Notes under the pieces: model-generated
What the model saw: only the letters and a program-made list of their open reading frames with translations
What the model was told of the DNA's origin: nothing
The model's database searches: none
Made by a program: the position numbers and the translations under genes
Origin: Comamonadaceae bacterium
GTDB lineage: Bacteria > Pseudomonadota > Gammaproteobacteria > Burkholderiales > Burkholderiaceae_C
Reading direction: 5' to 3'
Length of the DNA: 36,502 nucleotides
NCBI GenBank assembly: GCA_027486555.1
Contig: JAIXOX010000107.1
Coordinates: 1-36,502, forward strand
Shown: positions 8,888 through 15,888 of the stretch, one piece after another
Layout: each line of letters starts with the position of its first letter
Numbering within the stretch: the stretch's first letter is position 1

Positions 8888-8923
8888 AAACCGCAATGGC
8901 CAATTGGACATTGCGGTTTTTTA
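8888..8923 (+). terminator. Rho-independent terminator after the lipoprotein gene
   Basis: An 11-bp perfect stem (AAACCGCAATG at 8888-8898 pairing with CATTGCGGTTT at 8909-8919), a 10-base loop and a run of T. It lies between two convergent genes and touches the stop of the leftward GH16 gene, so it may serve operon B weakly from the other side. Confidence 0.85.
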
Positions 8924-9817
8924 GTTTTTCCGATATTTACGCACGTAATCCACTTCCATGGCCGCAGGCAAATTGGCGTTTGCCACCGGGCCACCCAACA
9001 CACCGCCAACGGCCACATTGAGCAACAGGTATTGGTTTCGGTCAAAGGGCCATTGGGCTCGATTGCCATTGCGTGGGTTGTTATAGGTGAAGTAGTCCAC
9101 GCCGTTCACACCCACCACCACCTTGTCCGCGTCCCAGGTCATTTGGTAAGTGTTGAAGTCGGTGCAGGCTGTGGGCAAAGGGGTGGTTTGTCCCAAACTG
9201 TCGCCACCATTGTTGGCCGCCGTATGCACGGTGCCCAACACTTGCCGTTTGTCTGTGATCGAAAAGCCCTTTTGCTCCATGATGTCGATCTCACCGTCGG
9301 CAGGCCATGCGCCGCCGGTGCCCAGCATCCAGATGGCGGGCCAAGTGCCCAAGGTGCAGGGCAGTTTGGCCCGGATTTCAAAACGACCATAGGTCCAACT
9401 GGCTTTGCCTCGCGTCATGAGACGGGCAGAGCTGTAGTTTTGGTTGCCATAGTCCGAAGCACTGGTCAGCCGCTCTTGGCGGGCGGTGATGAACAGTTTG
9501 CCATCAGCCACGCGGGCGTTTTCGAGCCGGTTTGCGCTGTAGTACTGCAACTCTCCGTTCCACCAACCACGTTGGTTGTATTCGGTGTCATAAACCCATT
9601 TGCTGCTGTCGGGCAGGCCAGGCGTGTTGAACTCGTCTTGCCAGACCAAGGTCCAGCCGGACAAAGCGGTCGTGGTGTTGCCCGTGTCAGAATTGGACGG
9701 GCTGTTGTGGGCGTTGGTGGTAGTCTCCAAACCACCGCCACACGCTGCAAGCGTCAACAGCAGCCCTCCAAAAAAATAGCTTCTGGCGGCTGTACTGACC
9801 AATGAAATGCATTTCAT
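8921..9817 (-). CDS. Second GH16 beta-1,3-glucanase (laminarinase-like) lipoprotein
   Basis: 298 residues. A lipoprotein signal ends in LTLAAC (cysteine 26), followed by a Thr/Asn/Ser-rich linker to about residue 52 and a GH16 domain (GWTLVWQDEFNTPGLPDSSKW to the C-terminus). The catalytic motif GEIDIME is complete, with glutamates 176 and 181 and aspartate 178. The WPFDRNQYLLLNVAVGG segment matches the first GH16 enzyme, but the sequences diverge elsewhere (for example WNGELQYYS here against WGNSERQLY there), so they are paralogues or independently acquired enzymes rather than a recent duplication. It is the last gene of operon B; its ATG overlaps the ATPase stop by 4 bases. Predicted to act on beta-1,3-glucan at the cell surface or in the periplasm. 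Confidence 0.92.
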   Translation of the reverse strand: MKCISLVSTAARSYFFGGLLLTLAACGGGLETTTNAHNSPSNSDTGNTTTALSGWTLVWQDEFNTPGLPDSSKWVYDTEYNQRGWWNGELQYYSANRLENARVADGKLFITARQERLTSASDYGNQNYSSARLMTRGKASWTYGRFEIRAKLPCTLGTWPAIWMLGTGGAWPADGEIDIMEQKGFSITDKRQVLGTVHTAANNGGDSLGQTTPLPTACTDFNTYQMTWDADKVVVGVNGVDYFTYNNPRNGNRAQWPFDRNQYLLLNVAVGGVLGGPVANANLPAAMEVDYVRKYRKN

Positions 9818-10899
9818 GTCGTTGTCAGTCGCCTGTTTTGGGCGTCGAACAGATGCACTTGCGTGGGGTCTAAATGCAGGCCAATGGATTCGCCCATGCG
9901 GTGGCTGATTTGCTGTTGTGTCAACTTGACCGTGATCAGCTCAGAGTTCCATAGCAGCCTTACATAGACGATGGATGAATCGCCCAATTGTTCGGTGAAC
10001 TCGATCACGCCTTTCAGCCCCGTCCCGGGCTCGCCCAGGCGAATAGCCTCTGGACGAACACCCAGTAAGACACCAGACAAGGCTTGCGGGATGTTCAAAC
10101 CCGCATCGCTGCAGGCCATGCTGGTTTGGCTGTCAAATTGGATGCGGCTGAGAGGTGCATCCACGGTGTAGGGCAACAAATTGATCTTGGGTGACCCCAA
10201 AAACTGCGCCACAAAGGTATTGACCGGCTTGCGGTACAAATCCATTGGTGCACCCACCTGCTCAATCCGTCCTTGGTTGAACACCGCGATTCGGTTGCCC
10301 AACGTCATGGCCTCTGTCTGGTCGTGGGTGACGTAGATCATGGTGGTTTTCAGATCGGCGTGCAGCTTGGCCAGCTCGATGCGCATTTGCACGCGTAATG
10401 AAGCGTCCAGATTGGACAAGGGCTCGTCAAACAAAAAAACTTTGGGGCGGCGCACGATGGCGCGGCCAATGGCCACGCGTTGACGTTGGCCGCCCGACAA
10501 TTGCTTGGGGTAACGCTTGAGCAAAGGGGTCAGCTGCAAGCGCTCAGCCGTGTCCTGAACAAGCTTTGCGGTTTCGGCTTTGGAGGTGCCCGACATGCGC
10601 AGGCCAAAGCCCATGTTTTCTTCAACGGTCATGTGCGGGTAAAGCGCATAACTTTGAAAAACCATGGCGGCACCCCGCTCAGAGGGGCCTTTGGTGCTGA
10701 CATCTTCGCCACCGATGTGGATGCTGCCACCGGTCATGGTTTCAAGTCCGGCAATCATGCGCAGCATGGTGGATTTGCCGCACCCCGATGGTCCAACAAA
10801 CACCATGAATTCTCCATCCTGGACTTGCAAATCCAGGCCCGGAATCACCACGGTTTCACCAAAGTGTTTGGTGACGCCTTTGAGTTCGATCGATGCCAC
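9814..10899 (-). CDS. ABC sugar importer ATPase (MsmK/UgpC/MalK type)
   Basis: 361 residues from a GTG start one base after the GH1 stop. Walker A GPSGCGKST (36-44), Q-loop FQSYALYP, signature LSGGQRQRVAIGRA (134 onward), Walker B VFLFDEP and D-loop SNLDA are all present, followed by the C-terminal OB-like (TOBE) regulatory domain from ~residue 240. This is the CUT1-type ATPase that energises uptake of oligosaccharides. It forms a transporter with the two permeases and the binding protein of the same operon. The C-terminal domain of this subgroup can contact regulators or be shared by several sugar transporters; whether it does so here cannot be seen. Confidence 0.95.
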   Translation of the reverse strand: MASIELKGVTKHFGETVVIPGLDLQVQDGEFMVFVGPSGCGKSTMLRMIAGLETMTGGSIHIGGEDVSTKGPSERGAAMVFQSYALYPHMTVEENMGFGLRMSGTSKAETAKLVQDTAERLQLTPLLKRYPKQLSGGQRQRVAIGRAIVRRPKVFLFDEPLSNLDASLRVQMRIELAKLHADLKTTMIYVTHDQTEAMTLGNRIAVFNQGRIEQVGAPMDLYRKPVNTFVAQFLGSPKINLLPYTVDAPLSRIQFDSQTSMACSDAGLNIPQALSGVLLGVRPEAIRLGEPGTGLKGVIEFTEQLGDSSIVYVRLLWNSELITVKLTQQQISHRMGESIGLHLDPTQVHLFDAQNRRLTTT

Positions 10900-10900
10900 G

Positions 10901-12226
10901 TTATGCCTTATTCAAAAAATCTCGATACCACAGGGCACTGTTTTTGAGTGTTCGTTTTTGTGTCTCAAAGTCCACGTGCACCAAGCCAAAGCGCTTGGCG
11001 TAGCCGCTGGCCCATTCAAAGTTGTCCATCAGGCTCCAGGCAAAGTAAGCCCCCACCGGTACGCCTTGCGCCATGGCGTTGTGTGTGGCGGCAATGTGGT
11101 CGCGGATATAGGCCAATCGCTGCGCGTCATCCACCACGCCGTTGACCAATTGGTCTTTGAAGGCTGCACCGTTTTCTGTGACCCACAGGCGCTTCGGTTG
11201 GTAATCCTTGTGCAAACGGCACAGCAATTCGGTCAAGCCGTGGGGATATACCTCCCAGCCCATGTCGGTGACGGTGTTGCCGGTGCTGGCCACATCCCAA
11301 GGATTGCCACACGAAGAAAAATTGCGCGTGTAGTAGTTGACACCCAAAAAATCGTTGTTTTGAGCAATGGTTGCCAAATCACCGGGTTGAGCTTGCGGCG
11401 CATCGGCACCCAAATGTTCGATCACGTCCTGTGGGTAGACGCCTTTGTACAAAGCATCCATGTACAGGCGCAGGATCAGGCCATCATCCAATCGCGCCTT
11501 TGCCACATCCTGAGGGTCATCACTGGCGGGGTAAATGGGTGACAGGTTTAGCACAATACCCATCGCGGTGGTGAGCCCCAGCTCACGCATGGCTTGCACT
11601 GCCATGCCATGGCTGAGCAACAGATGGTGCATCGCTAGCATGGCTTGTTTTCTGGACTGGATGCCTGGTGCAAAAATCCCCTGCTCGTAACCCAAGATGG
11701 CAATGACCCAAGGCTCGTTGTGCGTACAAATGCTGTGCACGCGGCGGCCAAATCTGCGGGCCACTTCTGTCGCGTAGCGTGTGAAATGCGTGCAGACTTC
11801 ACGGTTGGCCCAGCCGCCTTGGTCTTGCAGCGATTGCGGCAAATCCCAATGGTTCAGCGTCAAGTGCAACTCAATGCCGCGTTGTTCAAGTGCCGCAATC
11901 AAGTGGTCATAAAAGGCAAAGCCTGCTTCATTCCAAGCGCCTTGGCCATCGGGTTGTACGCGCGGCCAGGACATCGAAAATCGATAAGCATTGACCCCCA
12001 AACAAGTGATCAACTCAACGTCCTCTAGCCACCGTGTGTAATGTTCGCAAGCCACGTGACCATTGCTGGCATCTGCTATTTTTCCTTCCGTGTCACAAAA
12101 GGTGTCCCAGATCGATGGGCCTTTGCCATCGCTGTCGTGCGCGCCTTCTATTTGAAAAGAGGATGTGGCGACACCCCACTTGAAGTGTTGAGGGAAATGT
12201 TCACGAGAGACGGTCATGGTGCTCAT
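10901..12226 (-). CDS. GH1 beta-glucosidase
   Basis: 441 residues, typical of bacterial GH1. N-terminal FKWGVATSSFQIEGA, acid/base motif THNEPW (glutamate 171) and nucleophile motif VTENG (glutamate 351) are intact, with LNHWDLPQSL and the C-terminal YFAWSLMDNFEWASGYAKRFG aglycone-site motif. There is no signal peptide, so it is cytoplasmic and would split imported laminari-oligosaccharides or cellobiose-type disaccharides to glucose. It is embedded between permease and ATPase genes of operon B, with gaps of 16 bases and 1 base, so its substrate is very likely what the ABC system imports. A second in-frame ATG lies at codon 4; neither start has a strong ribosome-binding site. Confidence 0.95.
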   Translation of the reverse strand: MSTMTVSREHFPQHFKWGVATSSFQIEGAHDSDGKGPSIWDTFCDTEGKIADASNGHVACEHYTRWLEDVELITCLGVNAYRFSMSWPRVQPDGQGAWNEAGFAFYDHLIAALEQRGIELHLTLNHWDLPQSLQDQGGWANREVCTHFTRYATEVARRFGRRVHSICTHNEPWVIAILGYEQGIFAPGIQSRKQAMLAMHHLLLSHGMAVQAMRELGLTTAMGIVLNLSPIYPASDDPQDVAKARLDDGLILRLYMDALYKGVYPQDVIEHLGADAPQAQPGDLATIAQNNDFLGVNYYTRNFSSCGNPWDVASTGNTVTDMGWEVYPHGLTELLCRLHKDYQPKRLWVTENGAAFKDQLVNGVVDDAQRLAYIRDHIAATHNAMAQGVPVGAYFAWSLMDNFEWASGYAKRFGLVHVDFETQKRTLKNSALWYRDFLNKA

Positions 12227-12242
12227 GTTCAGAGTGGTTGAT

Positions 12243-13085
12243 TTAGCCGCGCACAGCGCCTGAAGTCAGGCCTTCGATCAGTCGGCGCGATGAGAAAATG
12301 AAGATGATCAGCAAGGGGATGACTGCAATGGCCGATCCAGCCATCAATGCACCCCATTCGGTGTCGACCGGACTTTGCACGCTGCGCAGCGCCAACGGAA
12401 ATGTGTACATCTCGGGTGAGCGCATGACGATCAAGGGTCCAATGAAGTTGTTCCACGAGGCAATGAATGCAATCAGGCCCAGCGTGCCAAATGCAGGCCC
12501 TAGCAAAGGCACAACAACACTCCAGTAAATTCTGAATTCACCACAGTTGTCCATGCGTGCCGCTTCAATCAGCTCTTTGGGAATGGCCGAACTGATGTAC
12601 TGCCGCATCAAGAAGATACCCATGGCAGGGGCTGCACCCGGCAGATACAAGGCTCGAGGCTGGTCGATCCAGTTGAGCGCATCCATGATCAAGAAGGTGG
12701 GGATCATGCCCAGAAACGATGGCACCAACATCGTGCCCATGACCAATGCAAACAACAGTTTTTTGTAGCGAAATTCGTACACCGCAAAAGCGAAACCCGC
12801 CATGGAGCAAAACAACAGGGTCAGCGCTGTCCCCATCAAGCCCACATACAGCGACCAACCCAGGTTTTTCCAAAATGGAATTTTGGCCATCAATATCTTC
12901 ATGTTGTCGAAGAAGTGATCGCCAAAAAACAAGGGAGGAGGAACACTGAAAATGTCCGCCCGCGATTGCGTGGCAAACACGAACATGAAGTAAAAAGGGC
13001 CCAGCATCAACAATGCACCCAGCACAATGAGGATCCACCCCGTCACACCCAGTGTGGATTTGGCTTCTGACATGGCTTGGCTCAT
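12243..13085 (-). CDS. ABC sugar permease, MalG type
   Basis: 280 residues with six predicted transmembrane segments (first GWILIVLGALLMLGPFYFMF, last GSAIAVIPLLIIFIF). The conserved EAA loop ELIEAARMDNCGEFRIYWSVVVP contacts the ATPase. The ATG overlaps the upstream MalF-type stop as ATGA, with AGAGGG upstream as ribosome-binding site. It forms the inner-membrane channel of the CUT1 oligosaccharide importer with its partner permease. Confidence 0.94.
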   Translation of the reverse strand: MSQAMSEAKSTLGVTGWILIVLGALLMLGPFYFMFVFATQSRADIFSVPPPLFFGDHFFDNMKILMAKIPFWKNLGWSLYVGLMGTALTLLFCSMAGFAFAVYEFRYKKLLFALVMGTMLVPSFLGMIPTFLIMDALNWIDQPRALYLPGAAPAMGIFLMRQYISSAIPKELIEAARMDNCGEFRIYWSVVVPLLGPAFGTLGLIAFIASWNNFIGPLIVMRSPEMYTFPLALRSVQSPVDTEWGALMAGSAIAVIPLLIIFIFSSRRLIEGLTSGAVRG

Positions 13086-14005
13086 GCTTGACCCTCTTTG
13101 CTTTTAAATGCTTTGTTCGTGACCAAGGTCATGATCAAAATGATGACGAACAGCATCCACGAAATTGCGCTGGCCAAGCCAAAGTCATTGAAATCAAACG
13201 CCGTTCGGTACATGTACATGGCGGTGGTCATGCCAGCGTATTCGGGGCCACCTTTGCCCCCCGTCAAAATGAATGGCTCTTCAAAAAGCTGCAGTCCACC
13301 AATGACGGTCAAAGTGACCCCAAAGAACATCATCGGCTTGAGCTGGGGCAGGGTGATGTAGAAAAATTGTTGCCAGTTTTTAGCCCCATCCATGCGGGCT
13401 GCTTCATACAAATCGCGTGGAATACTTTGCATGGCAGCCACATACAAGATGACGTTGAAACCCAAATAGCGCCAGAACACCACGGCGGAGACGACGGGTT
13501 TGACGGCTTCTGGACTGCCCAGCCAATCGATGTTTTGCTCGGGCATGACGGCGCTCAGCCATGGCCATTTCGCCATTTCGGCCAAGGCGGCATTGACCAT
13601 GCCGTAGTCGGTTGAAAACAAGGTGCTGAACATGATGGCGATCGCCACCGTCGATGTGATGTAGGGCAGGAAATACGCGCCCATCGCGGCATTGCGCCAG
13701 CGCCCCATTTTTTCATTGATCAAATAAGCCAAGGGAATGGCGACAAGGTGTTGCGGCATTCCCGATGCAAGAGCCATCCACAAGGTGTTGCCCAAGGAGG
13801 TCCACACCAAAGGGTCCTCGATGGCAAACACCAAATTTTCCAGACCCACATATTTCATTGATCCGAGTCCCTGCACCGGATCCCACATGTGAAACATCAG
13901 CACGAAGGAAAAAACAATGGGAAACAATCCGAATACCAAAAACAGTAACAAAAATGGGCTAATCAGCACATAGGGTGCCAACGCGGGTGTCAGCACGGGT
14001 TTCAT
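13082..14005 (-). CDS. ABC sugar permease, MalF type
   Basis: 307 residues, inner membrane, six or more transmembrane segments beginning with APYVLISPFLLLFLVFGLFP. The EAA loop reads DLYEAARMDGAKNWQQFFYI followed by TLPQLKP. The ATG at 14005 overlaps the binding-protein stop as TGATG, a coupling arrangement; a TTG one codon upstream is also open. Partner of the MalG-type permease for uptake of beta-glucan oligosaccharides (substrate inferred from the cluster). Confidence 0.94.
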   Translation of the reverse strand: MKPVLTPALAPYVLISPFLLLFLVFGLFPIVFSFVLMFHMWDPVQGLGSMKYVGLENLVFAIEDPLVWTSLGNTLWMALASGMPQHLVAIPLAYLINEKMGRWRNAAMGAYFLPYITSTVAIAIMFSTLFSTDYGMVNAALAEMAKWPWLSAVMPEQNIDWLGSPEAVKPVVSAVVFWRYLGFNVILYVAAMQSIPRDLYEAARMDGAKNWQQFFYITLPQLKPMMFFGVTLTVIGGLQLFEEPFILTGGKGGPEYAGMTTAMYMYRTAFDFNDFGLASAISWMLFVIILIMTLVTNKAFKSKEGQA

Positions 14006-15246
14006 CAACGACTCGCTCGTCTTTGCACCAAGCGGTGTGCGTCTTTGAGCGCTTGGTCTATGGGCTTGTTTTTGGTCAATACCAAATCCAATTCGGCATT
14101 GACTATTTCTTCAGCCAAGCTGTCGTTTTTAAAGACCATGGTTGGCTTGATTTGAGACGCGGTGTTTCTCCATTCAGTTCGGGCTTTTTGCCCGCCCAAA
14201 AAAGCCACGGGTTGATTGAAGAATTCACCGTTTTGCGCATCGATCAATGCAGGGAATGCGTTGAATTTTTCAAAAGCCATTTGTTGTTGCTTGGAATTCA
14301 AGGTCAAGTGTTGAATCAGATCCCAAGCCAACTCCTTGTTTACCGCTTTTTTCGGGATTGAATAGAAAGTTCCACCCCACGATGTCGCAACACGTTCTGG
14401 CAAGACCGTTGACCGCCAAAGCCCATTGGTGTTGGGGGCCAGCCAGTTTTGCAGGTGCCCACCTAACCACGCCCCCATCATCTGAACGGACACTGTGCCG
14501 CGTTTCAGTGATTCACCCCATTCGTTCGACCAGGTATTGATTTTCGCGTCCAGTCCTTGTGCTCTGATTTGCTGAGCGACCTCAAAGGCTCGCTTGAATC
14601 GCGGTGAAGTGTCAATGACAGATTTGCCTTGATCGTCAAAGTAAACCCCGTGCCCTGCTGGGATGCCCGTTCTGATCACGATGTCTTTCACATCACGTGC
14701 ATGCGCCACCAAATAGGCACCGCTTTCTTTCTTGATTTTTTGGCCGCTTTGGATGAAGCTTTCCCAAGACGCTGTCAGATCGGCTTCTTTGACCCTGGAT
14801 TTGGTGAGCAAGTCGTGCCTATAAAACATAGCCCCTGGGCCAATGTCAGTTGGTATAGCCACTTGTCCATGGTTGACAGTTCGCCCTTGTGCCATTGCAT
14901 AAGAAACCAATTTCGACGCATGTTGCCCCATTTGGTAGGGCACCTTGTCAAGATCCTCAAGCCCTCCGCTTTGTGCAAACCGTCCCAAATAGCCGTATTC
15001 GATTGTCATGACATCGGGCAGTCCAGTAGAAGTTGCCAGCGTTGTTGTCATCGCTGTGTGATGGTCTGCGTACTCGCGACTGATCACCTTCACCTCCACA
15101 TTGGGGTTTTTCTTTTGCCAATCATGGAGTGCTGCTTTGACGATTTCATCTACTGCTGGAAATGCTGCGACGGTGATGCTTGTTTTTTGGGCTAAAGCCA
15201 TGCTTATGGACATAACGCCAACCCAAAAAATTGCTATTTTTTTCAT
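14005..15246 (-). CDS. ABC sugar solute-binding protein
   Basis: 413 residues, family 1 extracellular solute-binding protein, periplasmic. The signal peptide MKKIAIFWVGVMSISMALAQ leads into KTSITVAAFPAVDEIVKAAL. Later family-like segments are LPDVMTIEYGYLGRFAQSGG, QMMGAWLGGHLQNWL and WGGTFYSIPKKAVNKELAWD. The start at 15246 is fixed by GGAGG six bases upstream. The open frame extends to 15276, but that ATG is part of operator 4 and two promoter-proximal codons would be non-coding leader. First gene of operon B, controlled by the promoter and operator just upstream. It would capture laminari-oligosaccharides for the two permeases; ligand inferred. Confidence 0.94.
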   Translation of the reverse strand: MKKIAIFWVGVMSISMALAQKTSITVAAFPAVDEIVKAALHDWQKKNPNVEVKVISREYADHHTAMTTTLATSTGLPDVMTIEYGYLGRFAQSGGLEDLDKVPYQMGQHASKLVSYAMAQGRTVNHGQVAIPTDIGPGAMFYRHDLLTKSRVKEADLTASWESFIQSGQKIKKESGAYLVAHARDVKDIVIRTGIPAGHGVYFDDQGKSVIDTSPRFKRAFEVAQQIRAQGLDAKINTWSNEWGESLKRGTVSVQMMGAWLGGHLQNWLAPNTNGLWRSTVLPERVATSWGGTFYSIPKKAVNKELAWDLIQHLTLNSKQQQMAFEKFNAFPALIDAQNGEFFNQPVAFLGGQKARTEWRNTASQIKPTMVFKNDSLAEEIVNAELDLVLTKNKPIDQALKDAHRLVQRRASR

Positions 15247-15261
15247 GAACATCCTCCAGTA

Positions 15262-15275
15262 TGAAAGCGCTTTCA
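15262..15275. promoter_or_regulatory. LacI-family operator 4 (perfect palindrome)
   Basis: Identical TGAAAGCGCTTTCA palindrome. It begins at the downstream edge of the -10 box and covers the predicted start point of operon B, the same geometry as operator 1. Confidence 0.9.
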
Positions 15276-15303
15276 TTGTTCGTCATTTAGCATCCAATGT
15301 CAA
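15275..15303 (-). promoter_or_regulatory. Sigma70-like promoter of the ABC/GH1/GH16 operon
   Basis: On the minus strand: -35 TTGACA (15303-15298, consensus), a 17-base spacer and -10 AACAAT (15280-15275, 4 of 6). The -35 and spacer length match the operon A promoter, supporting co-regulation by the same repressor. Confidence 0.65.
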
Positions 15304-15383
15304 TCCTCAACAGGGTTTTTGCTGATAACTTAAATGGGCAAAGCTGATCTCAATGAAGACAAAGAGCGCAAAGCAATTGCTAA

Positions 15384-15760
15384 GGATGGTCTGCATAACT
15401 CCCGCCAAAACGCGAGTAAATGCGTGAACGTTCACTTGGTGAAATGAGCGTTGAATTCGTCGCCGCTTTCTTCTCATTTCGTGTTGGCACCGGCCGAAAA
15501 GTGACCATCAGGTCATTATTGGATCGGCGTCAATACAGCATGGTTTGCAGCGAAAACGGTGGTCTGCCAGTCTTGCCTTCGGGGTAATAAGGGGCAATGA
15601 GTTGAACCAGCGTTGCCCAAGGGACGACTTGTGCCATCTGCTCCAGGGACACGTTCTCGCGTGTTTTATGGACGTTCAGGCTGTCTTGTTTCATGGACTG
15701 AATTTTCTCGGACGGGCCTTACGTCAAGCACACTGAACGCGGACTTATGCAGAGTTTCCC
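15384..15760. mobile_element. Internally deleted IS5-family element (remnant)
   Basis: About 377 bp bounded by imperfect inverted ends: AGGATGGTCTGCATAACTCC (15383-15402) and, on the other strand, GGGAAACTCTGCATAAGTCC (15760-15741) agree at 15 of 20 positions including CTGCATAA. Inside, next to the right end, lies the N-terminal piece of an IS5-type transposase; the rest of the transposase is missing. The element is far shorter than a working IS5 relative (roughly 1.2 kb or more) and cannot move by itself. It occupies most of the 612-base stretch between operon B and the amino-acid transporter gene; the remaining bases show no gene. Confidence 0.65.
15530..15694 (-). pseudogene. IS5-family transposase, N-terminal remnant
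   Basis: A 54-codon frame from ATG 15694 (MKQDSLNVHKTREN) through LEQMAQVVPWATLVQLIAPY, YPEGKTGRPPFSLQTML to a TGA at 15532-15530. The phrase QMAQVVPWATLVQLIAPYYP plus GKTGRPPFSLQTML is the typical N-terminus of IS5-group transposases. The frame then stops where the intact protein would continue for about 270 residues with the DDE catalytic domain, so it is a dead fragment. Confidence 0.8.
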
Positions 15761-15888
15761 TAAGTGTTTTTTATTCAAAGTTGTAGGGTTCGGGTTAACC
15801 ACTTCTCATCGATTTTAAGTTTTCTTTTTATGGATTTCGGAACATCAACGCACCCTGAAATGTTGACGCTACCATCACTGTGATGACA

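Noticed and set aside
9032..9805. 257-codon open frame on the + strand
   Set aside because: Antisense to the second GH16 gene, which has a complete catalytic motif and lipobox; no protein-like motif in the + frame.
10664..11542. 292-codon open frame on the + strand across the ATPase/GH1 boundary
   Set aside because: It spans two well-supported minus-strand genes and has no family signature.
15545..15736. 63-codon + strand frame in the IS relic
   Set aside because: The opposite strand reads clearly as the N-terminus of an IS5-type transposase, so the + frame is a shadow.
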